Of a stretch of 64,000 nucleotides of DNA, positions 39,520-52,400 are shown piece after piece (the first letter of the stretch is position 1; the number at the start of each line of letters is the position of its first letter). The position numbers and the translations under genes were made by a program. The notes under the pieces were generated by a model. That model did not search any database. It was not told where the DNA came from and was given only the letters and a program-made list of their open reading frames with translations. The stretch comes from Adiantum capillus-veneris (Eukaryota > Streptophyta > Polypodiopsida > Polypodiales > Pteridaceae), in NCBI GenBank assembly GCA_014529385.2, contig CM043962.1, positions 125,658,470 to 125,722,469 on the forward strand. Direction: 5' to 3'.

Positions 39520-40337
39520 TCACATTATTTTTTTCCAATTTTAGCCCCAAGATGTAATAAGTGGGCAGCCGGTCACTTTTTAATTGAAAAGTGTTTGAAC
39601 GTGTTTGAAAACTCGGTAAAACCTTATGAGCTGAAACATCATGCTTACACAACACACCCCAGGCGTCCCTGGATGCAATCTCATGCATAGATGTGATGCA
39701 GACATCTCCTTCGTGGGAAAGCATCTGCTTTCCTGGAAGCGCTAAAAAAGCAACCAACTTTTTGGAAAGCATATGCATTTCTTGAGAACCGATCTTTATG
39801 TATGTGCTTTCATGTTTATGTGTAACTCTTACTCAGTTCAGATTTCCTCCTCAGACCAATGGAGTATTCCCTTAGCGATGCTCCCGTCACCCATCCCATG
39901 ACGCATTGGGAATACCTATTATCTGGTCTCTCTCAGTGAACTTATAGAACAGCTTCTTTGCAATGCTTTATGTCAGCCATCATATGATGCATCAGAGATG
40001 TTCGTTCCTAATGTCTTTTATGAGTTCTTGTAGATCTACAATTCCTAACTTAAGGTTTCTCTAAAAGTCGATGTAGCATGTCCATGTGGCACATAGAGCC
40101 ATGTGTACTTGACACCTAGGGAGTGTAATAGTGTATTAGTGTCGTCGAGCATTTCTAGGAGGTAGCCTCAGACCATTACGTTCTTCAAAGGTACTAGCCA
40201 TATGTAATGTAAGCGAAATCCTAGGTGTCGAAGCCTCTCATTAAGAGCTTCGTGTGAGCTCTCTATGTTACAAGCCTCGATACTCCAAGCGAGAAATCAA
40301 TAGAAACACATGAATAAAATCTACAAATAGCTGAACT

Positions 40338-40400
<63 letters not shown>

Positions 40401-43400
40401 TCTGCACCATACGGCATGGGCATGGAAGAGTTCCTAGCCAAGACGCACTTGTCCCAAAGATTGGCGCCCCTGTCAGTATTTCTTTATTATTGCTTGGCAA
40501 AGGTACAACTCCTTGAGGGTCCAACTTTCCCGAGACTCTGCATCTAGATCCCCTCTGAGAGGTCCTCATAAACAATACAAGGGATACTGAAAAAGCAGAG
40601 CCCCAAAAGCATCAGTTCTAAAAGCTCTTGCACCCAAAATCATCTGCTCTCAAAAGCTCACGCGAAAAGTTACCAGAACTAGCTAGCGTAAATTGCGGAA
40701 ACTTGTACAGAAGTGCCACATCAGCGGCGTGTTTTACAGAAATGAGCATCCGAGCTTTACTTTGAAATTTTAGGGTTTAGGCTCCTCCGGTTGTGCTTTG
40801 TAAGCTCTTCAAGTTGGTAGGAGGTTAGGTTTATAAACCCTAATCCCTTAGGCCTCTCGGCCACATCTTCAAGGTTCAAATCTTCTTGTTAATCGGCCAA
40901 TTTCCTTCTAGTTGGGCATGCCATGTCACCACCTTGAAAGAATTGTAATCGCTCTCAATTATGCCCGCAAAACAGCCAAAGGACAGAAAATTTCTTCAAT
41001 AGACACTGACTATATGCAGCCTTGTCTCGTTGCTTGTTCGAAACTCTTGGATGAACTATCAGCTGATTCCCTTCTTCAGAATTCTCTGATGAACTATTAT
41101 CCGGTTCTCTTGGTTCTTTCTTTTCCTTGGAAGACTCTTGCCTTGCTGAGGTGGACATTGCCTTGACCATAGGATAGGTCAATAAACCGTCATACATACC
41201 AAAACCTTGCTTGGTATGTCCCATAAGTCTGTGAATGGAGTCTGACTTCTTTTGCAGATAATAAAGTCGAATCTCTTTTGGAAATCCACAAGAGAACTGC
41301 TCAATCTGGTCCTTCAAAGTGATCATCCGAAACAAGGAATTGGTAAAGTAGGTATTACAAAACCTTTGACAGGAGTCATCCAAAGTGTCTTTCTTATTCA
41401 TTCGTAGATGATGCTTAGCTGTGATGAAATCTTCTTCATATTCTTCCGTTATCCAGGGAGGCATGAAAACTCTCTTAAATTTTACCCACTTCTTAGGTGC
41501 TTCTGTGTGCAACAACAGAGGAGACCACCATGCCTCTGCATTTTCTTTCAATTAAAATGCCACCCTTCATACCTTGGAGTGTTGCGAGAAATGACCTCTC
41601 GAGAAGGCGACATCTAACTACTGTATGAATTCAAGGGCTTGATGGGTGTCTTGGTAGCGTGAAAACGTGTCAAACTTGACTGCTTGACGTGCATCCTTGA
41701 AATTTTTGGTCTTTTTGTTCTTATATCACTGTCTGAACTGTCAACAGAGGATAAGGTCTCCTCCTCTGAACTGCTAGATAGTTCTCTGTGCCTTCTAGAC
41801 TTGCTAAAAAAATTGCTTTTCTTGCGTTTTGTTTGCTTTCTCTTTTCTCATTCTCATTGGAACTAGAGAACGACGAACAGGCCAAACTCTCTAAAGGCAA
41901 AGAAAAATTTGGGTAATCCTTGAAACGAACATGCTTCTTGGATCTGCTCACCACCTCGAAAGTCGAAAATAACCGGGGAAATCCGTTGATTTCCTCTTCT
42001 TCCGAGAGTACTTAAAGATTTTCATCATTCTTTTCAAAAAGTTTTGTGAAACTCTTTTTGCGAGTACAGTTTTTGCTTCCTGCCTTCGGCTTTACGTTCT
42101 CTTTCATTACCGTGTTGAGAGGAGATGGCCTCTTGCAATCTTGAGTGAATCTTATCAAGCGGGTAATTCTTCTGGCAATTCACACATTCGGGTCTTTGCA
42201 GTACTTGATCAATCTTTTCACACAGATGTCATCCTGCAGTTGACGTTTCACTTTGCTTTGTCGAGATTTTGCTGGAAATTTGCCATAATCTCCGCTGGTT
42301 TGTTCTGTTCCCACACTGGGACTCAGCTTTTCCTCATGTTTCGGGTGACCGACGATCGTAGGCATGCCGTCTCTGTCGGATTCTCCATGAGAACCCATGT
42401 GTGCTGCAAAAAGGATGGGATCCTCCGTAGAAATCAACAGTGAGACCACTGTTACAGTCTTGAAAGAAGCCAATATGTTCTTCCTTTGGTTTCAGCTTGT
42501 TCACTATAACAAAGGAAGGAGACCGAGGACAACTTACCTGAAAAGTATGATGGGATAGGACCAAATTTTAGAAGCTTCTTCCAACAAGCGAAGGTGTTTA
42601 TATGCATGCAACCAAAGCTTTATTCGGATGGTGCTTCTCAAATTAATCTCATTGGCGCACTTCTCTCAACACACTTTGGATATGCATGGAACCAAAGCTT
42701 TATTCGGATAGTGCTTCTCAATTTAATCTCATTGGCGCACTTCTCTCAACACGCTTTGGAGAAGTAGTTGTTGAAACCAAGCTTAGTAAGCTACGTCAAG
42801 GCTATCACCCTTCTTCATTCATTGGGAAAGGAATGGGCAAGCTTTTTTTAAAAGGATATTTACCGCTATCATGGACTTCCAGGTGACATTGTTTCAAATC
42901 ACTAGAGTTGCTATCAAGCTTTTGGAAAAACTTGTTCAAGATTCAAGTTGTAAAGATTAACCTCTCTTTATTCAATCATCCAGAAAGTGATGGACAAACA
43001 AAGGGGGTGAATCAAGCCGTAGAGCAGTATCCAAATGAATCATCAAGTGAAGAATCTGACTACCATAGATTTAGCCACACATCCACAAAGCATTCACAAA
43101 GAATTGAATGTAAATATCCGAAGAGCTCAACAGAGGTATAAAGCTAGCGTGAACAAACATCAAATGCAACATCTACTATACGAGATTAAGAATCGAGTGT
43201 GGCTTCCCCACCGTGATCTACATTCATCTCACCCTTAAAAAACCTAGATTATCAAAGACTTTGACCATTCATGATAGTTGGCCAAGTGAATCCAGTCACA
43301 TATCATCTCCAGTTTCCAGTCTATGCGGATTTATGCAATCTTCCATGTTTTAGTATTGGAGTCTTGTCATTGGTCCAAACTTCATGAGTACCATCAACAA

Positions 43401-46400
43401 CCATCCATCAAGCTTTGCTCCCATGTCAAGAAGCAAAACCGCTCCTCGTGGAACTCGTCGCTAGAGAAGGGGATAATGTCATGGAGGCTTGAGAGTCAGT
43501 CTTCTTGAGTTTCCTATAGGAAATCATTAAGGAGATTCTGGAAAGCTCTCGTAGCCTGCTACAATGTCACTTTCACTTTCATATGATAGTAGTTTACAGT
43601 TGGGCTTTGGTCAGTTGGTCTTTGGTCTGGTCGGTTCACACTTGGGCAGACGTGTGGCAGGGTGGTCTAGTGGACATCGTGGCCAGGTCATCACCCCCAC
43701 CCAGTGGGGATAGAGTTAGATGATATTCTTTGTGAGCCGTTGGTGGCTCTTGATGACTGTACATATGAGTAGTCGTTCTGGGCCAGTGGCATGATCTTTG
43801 TACGTAGTAGTCGTCTAGAGTGGGTTTTTACACAGAGCACGTCTGCACCATCCCGGCACATCTGAGCCTTGACACCCCCATTGTACCTGAGAGTCCTGGG
43901 CTAGAGCTGAGTGTGCTGCCACGCCAGAGTCTGTATCAGTCTGTGAGATAGTCGAGTCATATGTTCTGGTCTGCTGCTGTGTCTTTGAGAGCTCTGTTGA
44001 CGTCTATTGTTTCCTTTCTGTTCATCTGTTTGAGGGAGATTCAGTCTGTTTGAGTGAGATTGTCACGCACATTGCACTAAGGACCACCCACTGTAGAGAG
44101 CACGACACGTTATCCGCGCTACAGGTGCTCTCATTTTGGCGATCACGGTGGGACCTCAAAGGAAGTCTCACTCTTGTGGGGATAGAATAGTGAAGCTAAT
44201 CGGTTGTTACCTGGCTCTGCACACTTGCTTACACTATGTAGATAGTCTGCAAGTCTGGTCTGGTCCTCTCTCGCCCTGGTCCAGGTCCTGGTCCTCGTCC
44301 TAGTCCTCGCCCTGGTCCTTGGTCTTGGATCCTGGTCTAGTCCTCGCCCTGGTCCATCCCTCCTCGTCCTGCTAGGTGGTCTAGTCACTGGTCCTGGATC
44401 AGGTGGCCTAGTCATATCCTCACCTGTTCTGTGTTAGACCTGTGCTCTTCACTGTTCACTGCATGACACATACAAGGCAGTCAGTTGAGCGTCAAACACA
44501 TACAAGGCGGTCAGTTGAGCGTCACAGCGCACTATTGAGTCCTCTGAAGCACTGTCACAGAAGACGCCCGATGGTATCTAGTAGAAGTCCATTAACCTCA
44601 TCAACCTTACCTCCACATACGCCATCCCCCATTCCTTCATTCCCCATTCCTTCATCATGTTCCACATCTTCCAGATCACCTTCTCCAGTAAAGCTCTCTC
44701 CTATTCTGCTACAACAAGGGGCCATGGAGGCGTTGGCTAGCGTTTTGGCCAAGGTAAACATCAAGTTCCCCAACTTCAAAGGACTCTCCTCGGAAGATGC
44801 GGACGACCATGCACCGAGGTTCGTATCTCTCTGTAGAGGACGTGGTCTTAACAGGGAAGATGCTTATCTAGTACTTTTTCCTTCCACCTTGGACGGCTTA
44901 ACAGACAAATGGTACAGCCAATTTGCAGAGAAACATAAACAGAAACAAGGATAATAAATATTTATATCTTGGGCAGACTTAAGACAACAGTTCTGTGCAG
45001 CTTTCAGGCCGGGCGACTACCAAGAGAAAGTGTTGGATGAGTTGGCCAACATGGTGCTCCAACCAGAGGAGATTTTTGCGGAGCTTATGACCAAAACCAA
45101 GTCTCTGGTTGCCAAGCTTCCCCAGCAACCCGGTGAATTCATGGTTAAGAAGTGGGTGGAGAAGGCCCTTCCAAAAACCTCTCAGCAAAAACTCCGGGAG
45201 AGCCTCCGACCTGACGCCACTCTGGAGGAATTCATCGCAGCTTCTACTAGAATAGAGGGGGCTAGGAAGCTGTTCAACAACTCTCCTCACATAGATACTC
45301 TCTCTGTGTTCTTCGAAGGAAGTCCTGTTGATCCTTTGACTTCCTTACGCAGGGAACTCGAAGCCCTCAAACTACAACGAGCCCTCCAAGAAGAGAAATC
45401 AATCTCTCTGAGACAAGAGAAACCATCGCACCTGGAAGCTTTCGATCAAATCAAAAGAGAACTAGAAGAGCTTCGGTCTCAGCAGGAGACCAAAGCTATG
45501 GTATGGTGCAGCTCTTGTCGCTCTCCTGGACATCCTCCACAGGACTGTCCCCTTCGGGCTTATTGCCACTTCTGCGAAAAATCTGGTCACGAAGATAAGG
45601 ATTGTTACTATATCAAAGGATTGCGGCAAATACAACAAAATCTAGGTCCTTCTCTCCAACAAGGGCTAGCGCCTGCATCCAACATGGTCTCACCCTACAG
45701 CCATCAAAACCCGTTGCCTCCTCTGCTGACACCCTATGCAGCAAGGTATGCACAACAACTTTGCACCCCACAGTTTTTATCATGCCAGTACTCCCTCAGT
45801 TCCCCTAAGTTTCTACACCTCAGCCTCCAGCACCGTGCAACAACAAGAGCAGCGACCACCTCGTCCCCCATTTTGTCCGTCAAATCGGCCAATCCTATGC
45901 TACAGATGCGGTGAATATGGGCATTACCAAAGTAAGTGTCCTTCACCTGAAGGGTCTCCTCCTTGCAGACATTGTCCGGAGTTGAAGGACCACTACGGTG
46001 AAGATTGTCCCAAACAAATGGCATCCTCATCTTCAGGCCCAAATCAAAATCAACAAGAGTTTACATTTTCGAAAATCAACCTAATCACAGTGAACACCAC
46101 CCCTCATCCAGCACCTGCTACACATACAGTTCAGCCACAACAAGCAGCAGAGCCTACTGGGGTGCTCACTCCAGCGCAAAGAGCAGCCCTGGGTTTAAGT
46201 TTGCCAATTGGACCATCTGGTCCAACACTTCAGCAACCTGTTCAAAATGTCGCACCCGTAAATGGTGCAAAGAATAGGCCAATCTCTATGCTTTCGGACA
46301 TTGATGGAGCCTTCCTAGCAGCAGTAGCTGACTTGCAACAAGTCAAGGTTTCCGAGGAGGCCCAGGTTGTAGAAGCTAGGCCTACTGCGGAAGCACTTGA

Positions 46401-49400
46401 AGAACACCTTTCAGCAAGTATCTCTTTATGGGATGCTTCGGCTAGATGCAACTCTTAGAAGTGACACCCTCTCAATAATTCAATCTTTGTACCCTGGTAC
46501 AGGGCCTAGTGGCGGGCACCTACCTGTGCAGCCCCTGGAGTCCTACATGATTTCATATCCAGCTGCTCCCCTCACCGACTATAAAAGTCCACGTCTTACT
46601 GTATCTATTCTTGGGCAGTCATTCTCAGGCGTCATAGTGGATGGTGGGTCGGGAATCAATCTGATGCCTGAATTTACCATGTCAGCCTTAGGTCTGCAGC
46701 CTACTCGCCCTGCTCCGTTCATTGTTACATTGGCAGACCAGAGGACAGTCTATCCTGTGGGCATAGTAGAGAAGGTGCCTTTGAAGGTACAAGACTTCAC
46801 ATTTAGCTTGGATTTTGTGGTGGTCAGTCTTCCTCAGGTGGAGGGAGGATTTCCCTTGCTGATTGGTAGACCATGGTTGCGACATACTCAGGCACTTCAT
46901 GATTGGGGAAACGACGCCATGTGGATACCCACTCCCGGCTCCCAAATGCAACCTATCCGGCTTGAAGGAGGGATGGATCCAGTGGCTCAGCACAGCTCAT
47001 TGACAGTACAGTCCAACCCCGACCCTGAGCAGCCCATCCCACCTGACGGGTCTGACGAGGACCTGCTACAATGGTTGGAAGCTACCACTTCGATGCCATG
47101 CTACATGGTCTCTACTCAAAACTTACCTGTGCTGCGAGTAACACTCTCTCTTCAAAATCCTCAAGAGGACACTGTCCAAAGTCCTACAGCAGACAGTATA
47201 ACAGTCGAAGAAGTAAGTGTGTCAGCCCCAAATTCTCATGCGTCGAATGACCCGCCGATGGAAGCCCTCGGTCTTGGGGAACCTATAACACATCACCGAA
47301 GGGGGAAAAAATCTCCTCTGCATGCACTCACCAAAGATTTCCCCCTTCCTGGAGCATCTCCCAAGTCGGACCCCCTTCAAAAGCACTCTGTCATGTCGTT
47401 TGCATCTGAAGATTTACCCTTCGAGGAGCTCCCACAGGGATGGTTACAAGAAGAGTATGCAGAGTTTCCAATCGATCAAACACCTGCACATGATGTCTTG
47501 AAGCTCCAAGAGGCAGCTCACCTCTCATCTTCAGAAGCACCCTCTCCAGCTACACCCCCAGACCCGGTCAGAGAAGTCAACCTAGGAGATCCTGACAACC
47601 CTCAGCACGTACTGTTAGCAGCTTGGTTATGGGAGCATCCCGCATTACTCAATCAGGTAGTCTCTTTCATCCACTCTTTTAAAGATGTTTTTGCTTGGTC
47701 CTACAAGGATTTAGAGGGGATTCCACCAGAATTGGGTGTCCACACTATACCTCTGGTTGAAGGGGTTAAGCCTGTAAGAGGCCGAGCTTACAAGCTCAAC
47801 CCGAAGTATGCTGAGGCGGTCAAGGCAGAGTTAGAAAAAATGCAAGAGGCAGGAATCATAGTACCTGTGGAGCACTCTGAGTGGTTATCACCCATGGTCA
47901 TAGCGCCTAAGAAGCAATCCAATAAAATCCGTGTGGGCGTCGATTACCGTGCTCTGAATAAGGTAACTATCCCAGATGGTTTCCCAACACCTTTCACTGA
48001 GCGTGTGCTCGAAGATGTAGCAGGGCATGTGTTGTACAGTTTCATGGATGGGTTTAGTGGATACAATCAGCTCGGCATCCATCCAGGTGATCAGCTGAAA
48101 ACGGCATTTGTCACTCCTTGGGGTATTTTTATATACACTCGAATGTCTTTTGGGTTGAAAAATGCCCCACCTTCTTTCAATAGGGCGGTATATCTCATCT
48201 TTTGTCCTCTGCTTACGAATCATCTTCGCATCTTCATAGACGATTTTTCGACCTTCTCAGGTGCTCAATGTTCAACCCCAGTGGAAAACCTAGAGGAACA
48301 CCTCGCTCAGCTCTCTACTGTCTTCCTCAGGTGCAGAGAGGCACGCCTAAAGCTAAATCCTAACAAATGTCATTTTTTGGTTACTGAAGACACACTTCTA
48401 GGCCATGTGGTGTCTGCTAAAGGTTTAGCGCCTGACCCAGAGAAGATTGTGGCAATCTTAAAGTTACCACCTCCCATTAACCCAAAGGGGTATAGAGCTT
48501 TGTAGGCCACACAGGGTATCATTGCAGGTTTATACGCATTTATGCACAGGTGGCTCAACCCCTGACCCGCCTAACCAGTGCTGCTGTTCCCTTTCAATGG
48601 TCAAAGGCAAAGGCGGAAGCTTTTGCATACCTTAAAAAACGACTCACTGAAGCGCCTATCTTAGTAGCTCCCGATTGGTCTCTCACCTTTCATGTGCATA
48701 CAGATGCCAGTCAACTGGCTGTGGGTGCGGTGCTGACTCAACCTAGTAAGGAGTATAACCTGGATCGCCCTGTTCATTATGCAAGTCGCTTACTCACCAA
48801 GGCAGAGTGCAACTATAGCACCACAGAAAGGGAAGGGTTAGCTATTGTGTATGCTCTGCAAAAATTTTGGCACTACTTATTAGGGATCCACTTCACAGTT
48901 ATTACTGATCACCATGCCCTGCGATATCTGCTCAACAAGCCGCATGTTGTAGGTAGAGTATGGCGATGGCTACTCTTATTTCAAGAGTTCGATTTCGAAG
49001 TGGTACTCAGGCCCGGCAAACATCATGTCCTTGCCGACCACCTTTCTCGCGTTCACACTGGTGAAGAAGCAATAGGGGTTGCTGACGACTTTCCTGATAG
49101 CAGTCTCTTTAAGGTGGATACCACACCGGAATGGTACGGAGATGTTTTGCATCTTCTTTCTAGTGGCCTCTACCCAGAGAATGCTTCTCCCCTGCAGAAG
49201 AGACGCCTGTTGCTGAAGTCTAGGCCTTTCACTCTCATTGGGGGCTAGCTATACAAATCAAGGCAGGATGGTGTTCTGCGGCGGTGTGTCTCCCCTCATG
49301 AAGTCGAGTATATTTTAGAGGATGCCCATAGTGGTCCCACTGGTGGCCATTACCCTGGCCATATTACTGCACAAAAGATTCTTCAGTGTGGCTTATGGTG

Positions 49401-52400
49401 GCCCTATATTTTCCGCGATGCAATTGCCTATGTAAAGGTATGTGATGTATGTCAGCGTTGTGGCCCTAAACCAAGCAAATAGTCAAACTGTCCTCTGCAG
49501 GTCTCTATGGCATGGCAACCCTTTGAGAGATGGGGCATAGATTTTGTAGGCCCAATTACTCCCTCTGCCCAACCCGGCAATCGGAAGTATCTCTTGGTGG
49601 CTACCGACTACGCAACAAAGTGGGCAGAGGTACTTGCAACAACGGACTGCACTGGCACTACAGTAGCCAAGTTTCTCTATGAAAATATTTCGTGCAGGTT
49701 TGGATGTCCCTTGGAAATCACTAGTGACAGGGGTAGTCACTTTGTGAATGAAATAATTTCTACTTTGCTGGCCAACTACAAGATTTTTCACAGAAAATCT
49801 TGTTCCTATTACCCTAGAGCAAACGGGCAGGCAGAGAGCACTAATAAGGTTCTGATAGCACTCCTGCAGAAAGCATGTCATCTTCATCCCTCGACTTGGG
49901 CTCAAGCTATCCACGGTACACTTTGGGCATATCGAACTTCTTTCAAAGCCACAACCAATCTCACCCCATTTCAATTGGCTTTCGGGTTGGAAGCGATAGC
50001 ACCTTTTGAATTCAACTCAGGATCCTCGCGAGTTGGGAGTCTTCGTGCCAATGGAAATTTGGGGTCGGCATCAGTCTCTCGTCTTTTCCTTTTGGAGGAA
50101 AGCCGAGGTTTGGCTTCACTGGCTCTAGAAGCAGAGCAGCTTCGTCGTAAAGCCTGGCATGATCGCCATCTCAGGAAGCCGCAAATAATGCAAGGAGCAC
50201 TGGTGCTACTTTATCAGGCCAAGTTTCTCAAAAAAGCAAAGAAGTTGGTCCCAGCATGGCAAGGACCATATAAGGTAATGGAGATTCTATCCCACGGCGC
50301 TGTATAATTAGCCACTCTCGAAGGAGTTTCTCTACCTTTAGTCAATGGATCTCGGATCAAGTGCTATCATGCTTGAGAAGACGCGCAAGGGTCTAACCGT
50401 GCGACAATCAAAGCAAGTGTTGAGCTTTGCAGACTCCCGAACCTTTAAATATCTTCGGAATCACTATCCTCCACATCTTATTGTCCTGTTTTATCTTATC
50501 TCTCTTAGACCCTCTCCTTAGGCAGCTCTCGCAGACTCGGTTAAGCTCATAGGTTTGATTCTGGACTTGATCAACTCTATCCTTCACTCTCTCTGTCTTC
50601 AATCTTTGTCTATCTTGGACATAACCTAATCTCCCCAATCTGAATAAGTTCCTTTTCTCAGATTTTGCTCTCAAGTCAAACTCAGTTCTTGGAGATGCAT
50701 AAAGCCATAAATGCCTGGAGTGGGGTATTTATGTAGGATGATACTTCGCGTTTTATCTGCGTTTTACGTGGAATTGCTGATTCTTTTTGGTAACTCGGTT
50801 TTATCAATGCTTGCTATCCTTTTGGTCTAGCTAAATCTTTAAGGTCTGTGGGATAGTTTCCGATGCGTTAAAGCTGACCGTTTTTTCTACCTCAGCTTGT
50901 CTAACCTCTCAACCAACTCCCCTAGCCTCCCTAGACCCTAGCCTCGCCATAATCCTTCCTCGCCTAACTTTCACATCTCCTCCATAAATACGGTGTGTGG
51001 TGGCAGTTGCCAATTGAAGGCGCCTTTGGTGGTGCTCAGTTTTCTACTGAAGAGAAACTCCACGACTTCTGCAGCTGAGCTAAGTGGGTAAGCCCTAAAT
51101 TTATACATAATTGCAAGCCCCCTCGCCCCTAACCCTAGCCCTTTTCCGCTCGCCTAGTCCTAACCCTCCCATCCCCTAACCCCCTCGTCCTCGCCTAAAC
51201 CCTCCCACCCCCTCGCCCTCGCCCTCGCCTTAACTCACCTCCTCTCGCCCTCGCCCTAGCCCTAGCCCATCCCCTCGCCCTCGCCCTCGCCCTCGCCCCC
51301 CTCATTCTCTCGCCCTTGCCCTAGCCCACCCCCTCGCCCCTCGCCCTTTCCCCCTCATCCTCTCGCCCTCGCCCCTCGCCCTTTCCCCCTCACCCTCTCG
51401 CCCTAGCCTAAACCCTCCCACCCCCTCGCCCTAGCCCATCCCCTCGCCCTCCCTCGTCCTGTCCCACCCTCACCCTCGCCTTTTCCCTCGCCCTAGCCCT
51501 GTCCTCTCCCACCGTAACCCATCGCCCTTCCATTTTCCCTCGCCCTAGCCCCTGCCCTGTCCTTCGCTCCTCGCCCTCGCCCTCGCCCTCGCCCTTCCCT
51601 TTTCCATCGCCCTAGCCCATGCTGTTCTTCGCCGTGGGCCGCCTTTTTCCTCGCCCTAGCCCTACCCCTGCCTTGCGCAAAAGCAAAAAACATAAAAAAG
51701 CAGCTTTTAAAAATACAGAAAAGCTACTTTAGCTTAAATTTAAAAGTCATTCAATCTTCAACTCACTTCTTCATATCAGAAGCTCTAAGAGTCTTCACAG
51801 TTCCCAGCCCAGCTGCAAGTGCCTCCGTTCCTCCGGAGCTCCTCAACACTACTTACTCAAATTTCTCACTGGAAGTCCACGCACAGTTTAGTAAGATGGT
51901 TCGTACTCGAAATAGGGAAAAGCATCTGCAATCAGAGGAAGAGTGCCGACAGACTTTTAGAGGCAGACAGAAGAGCCATTTCGACGATTATCAATGCAGC
52001 CCTCTCATTGCAAGGTACCAACGGTATGCATCGCTCTTGCTACGACGGTATGACAAGGGAAGTGCAAACGCATCTTCAACGAGCGATGGATAGGGACAAT
52101 TTCATTGCTACAGCTCAAGATCGTATAAGAATCTTAACTCAACAGGTAGTGGACCTCAAACATATTGTCCACACTCAGCAAAAACATAATATGACCGCAG
52201 TAGTTCAGGACCTCTCTGCGGTGGTACATACACTATGTCCTTCTTGCGCAAAATACCAAGCTGTAGCCATTTCACAGGCAGTTCCAGCTACAGCTACAAC
52301 TACAACTACAACCGCGGTTTCTCAGCAAGTTCCTGCAATGGCACCACAGGTACCGACAGAGACGGACATTTCCAAAGCACACTCAGGGGATTCTCAAAGA

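Noticed and set aside
51493-51693. Arg/Gly-rich minus-strand protein
   Set aside because: Translation of the C-rich minisatellite.
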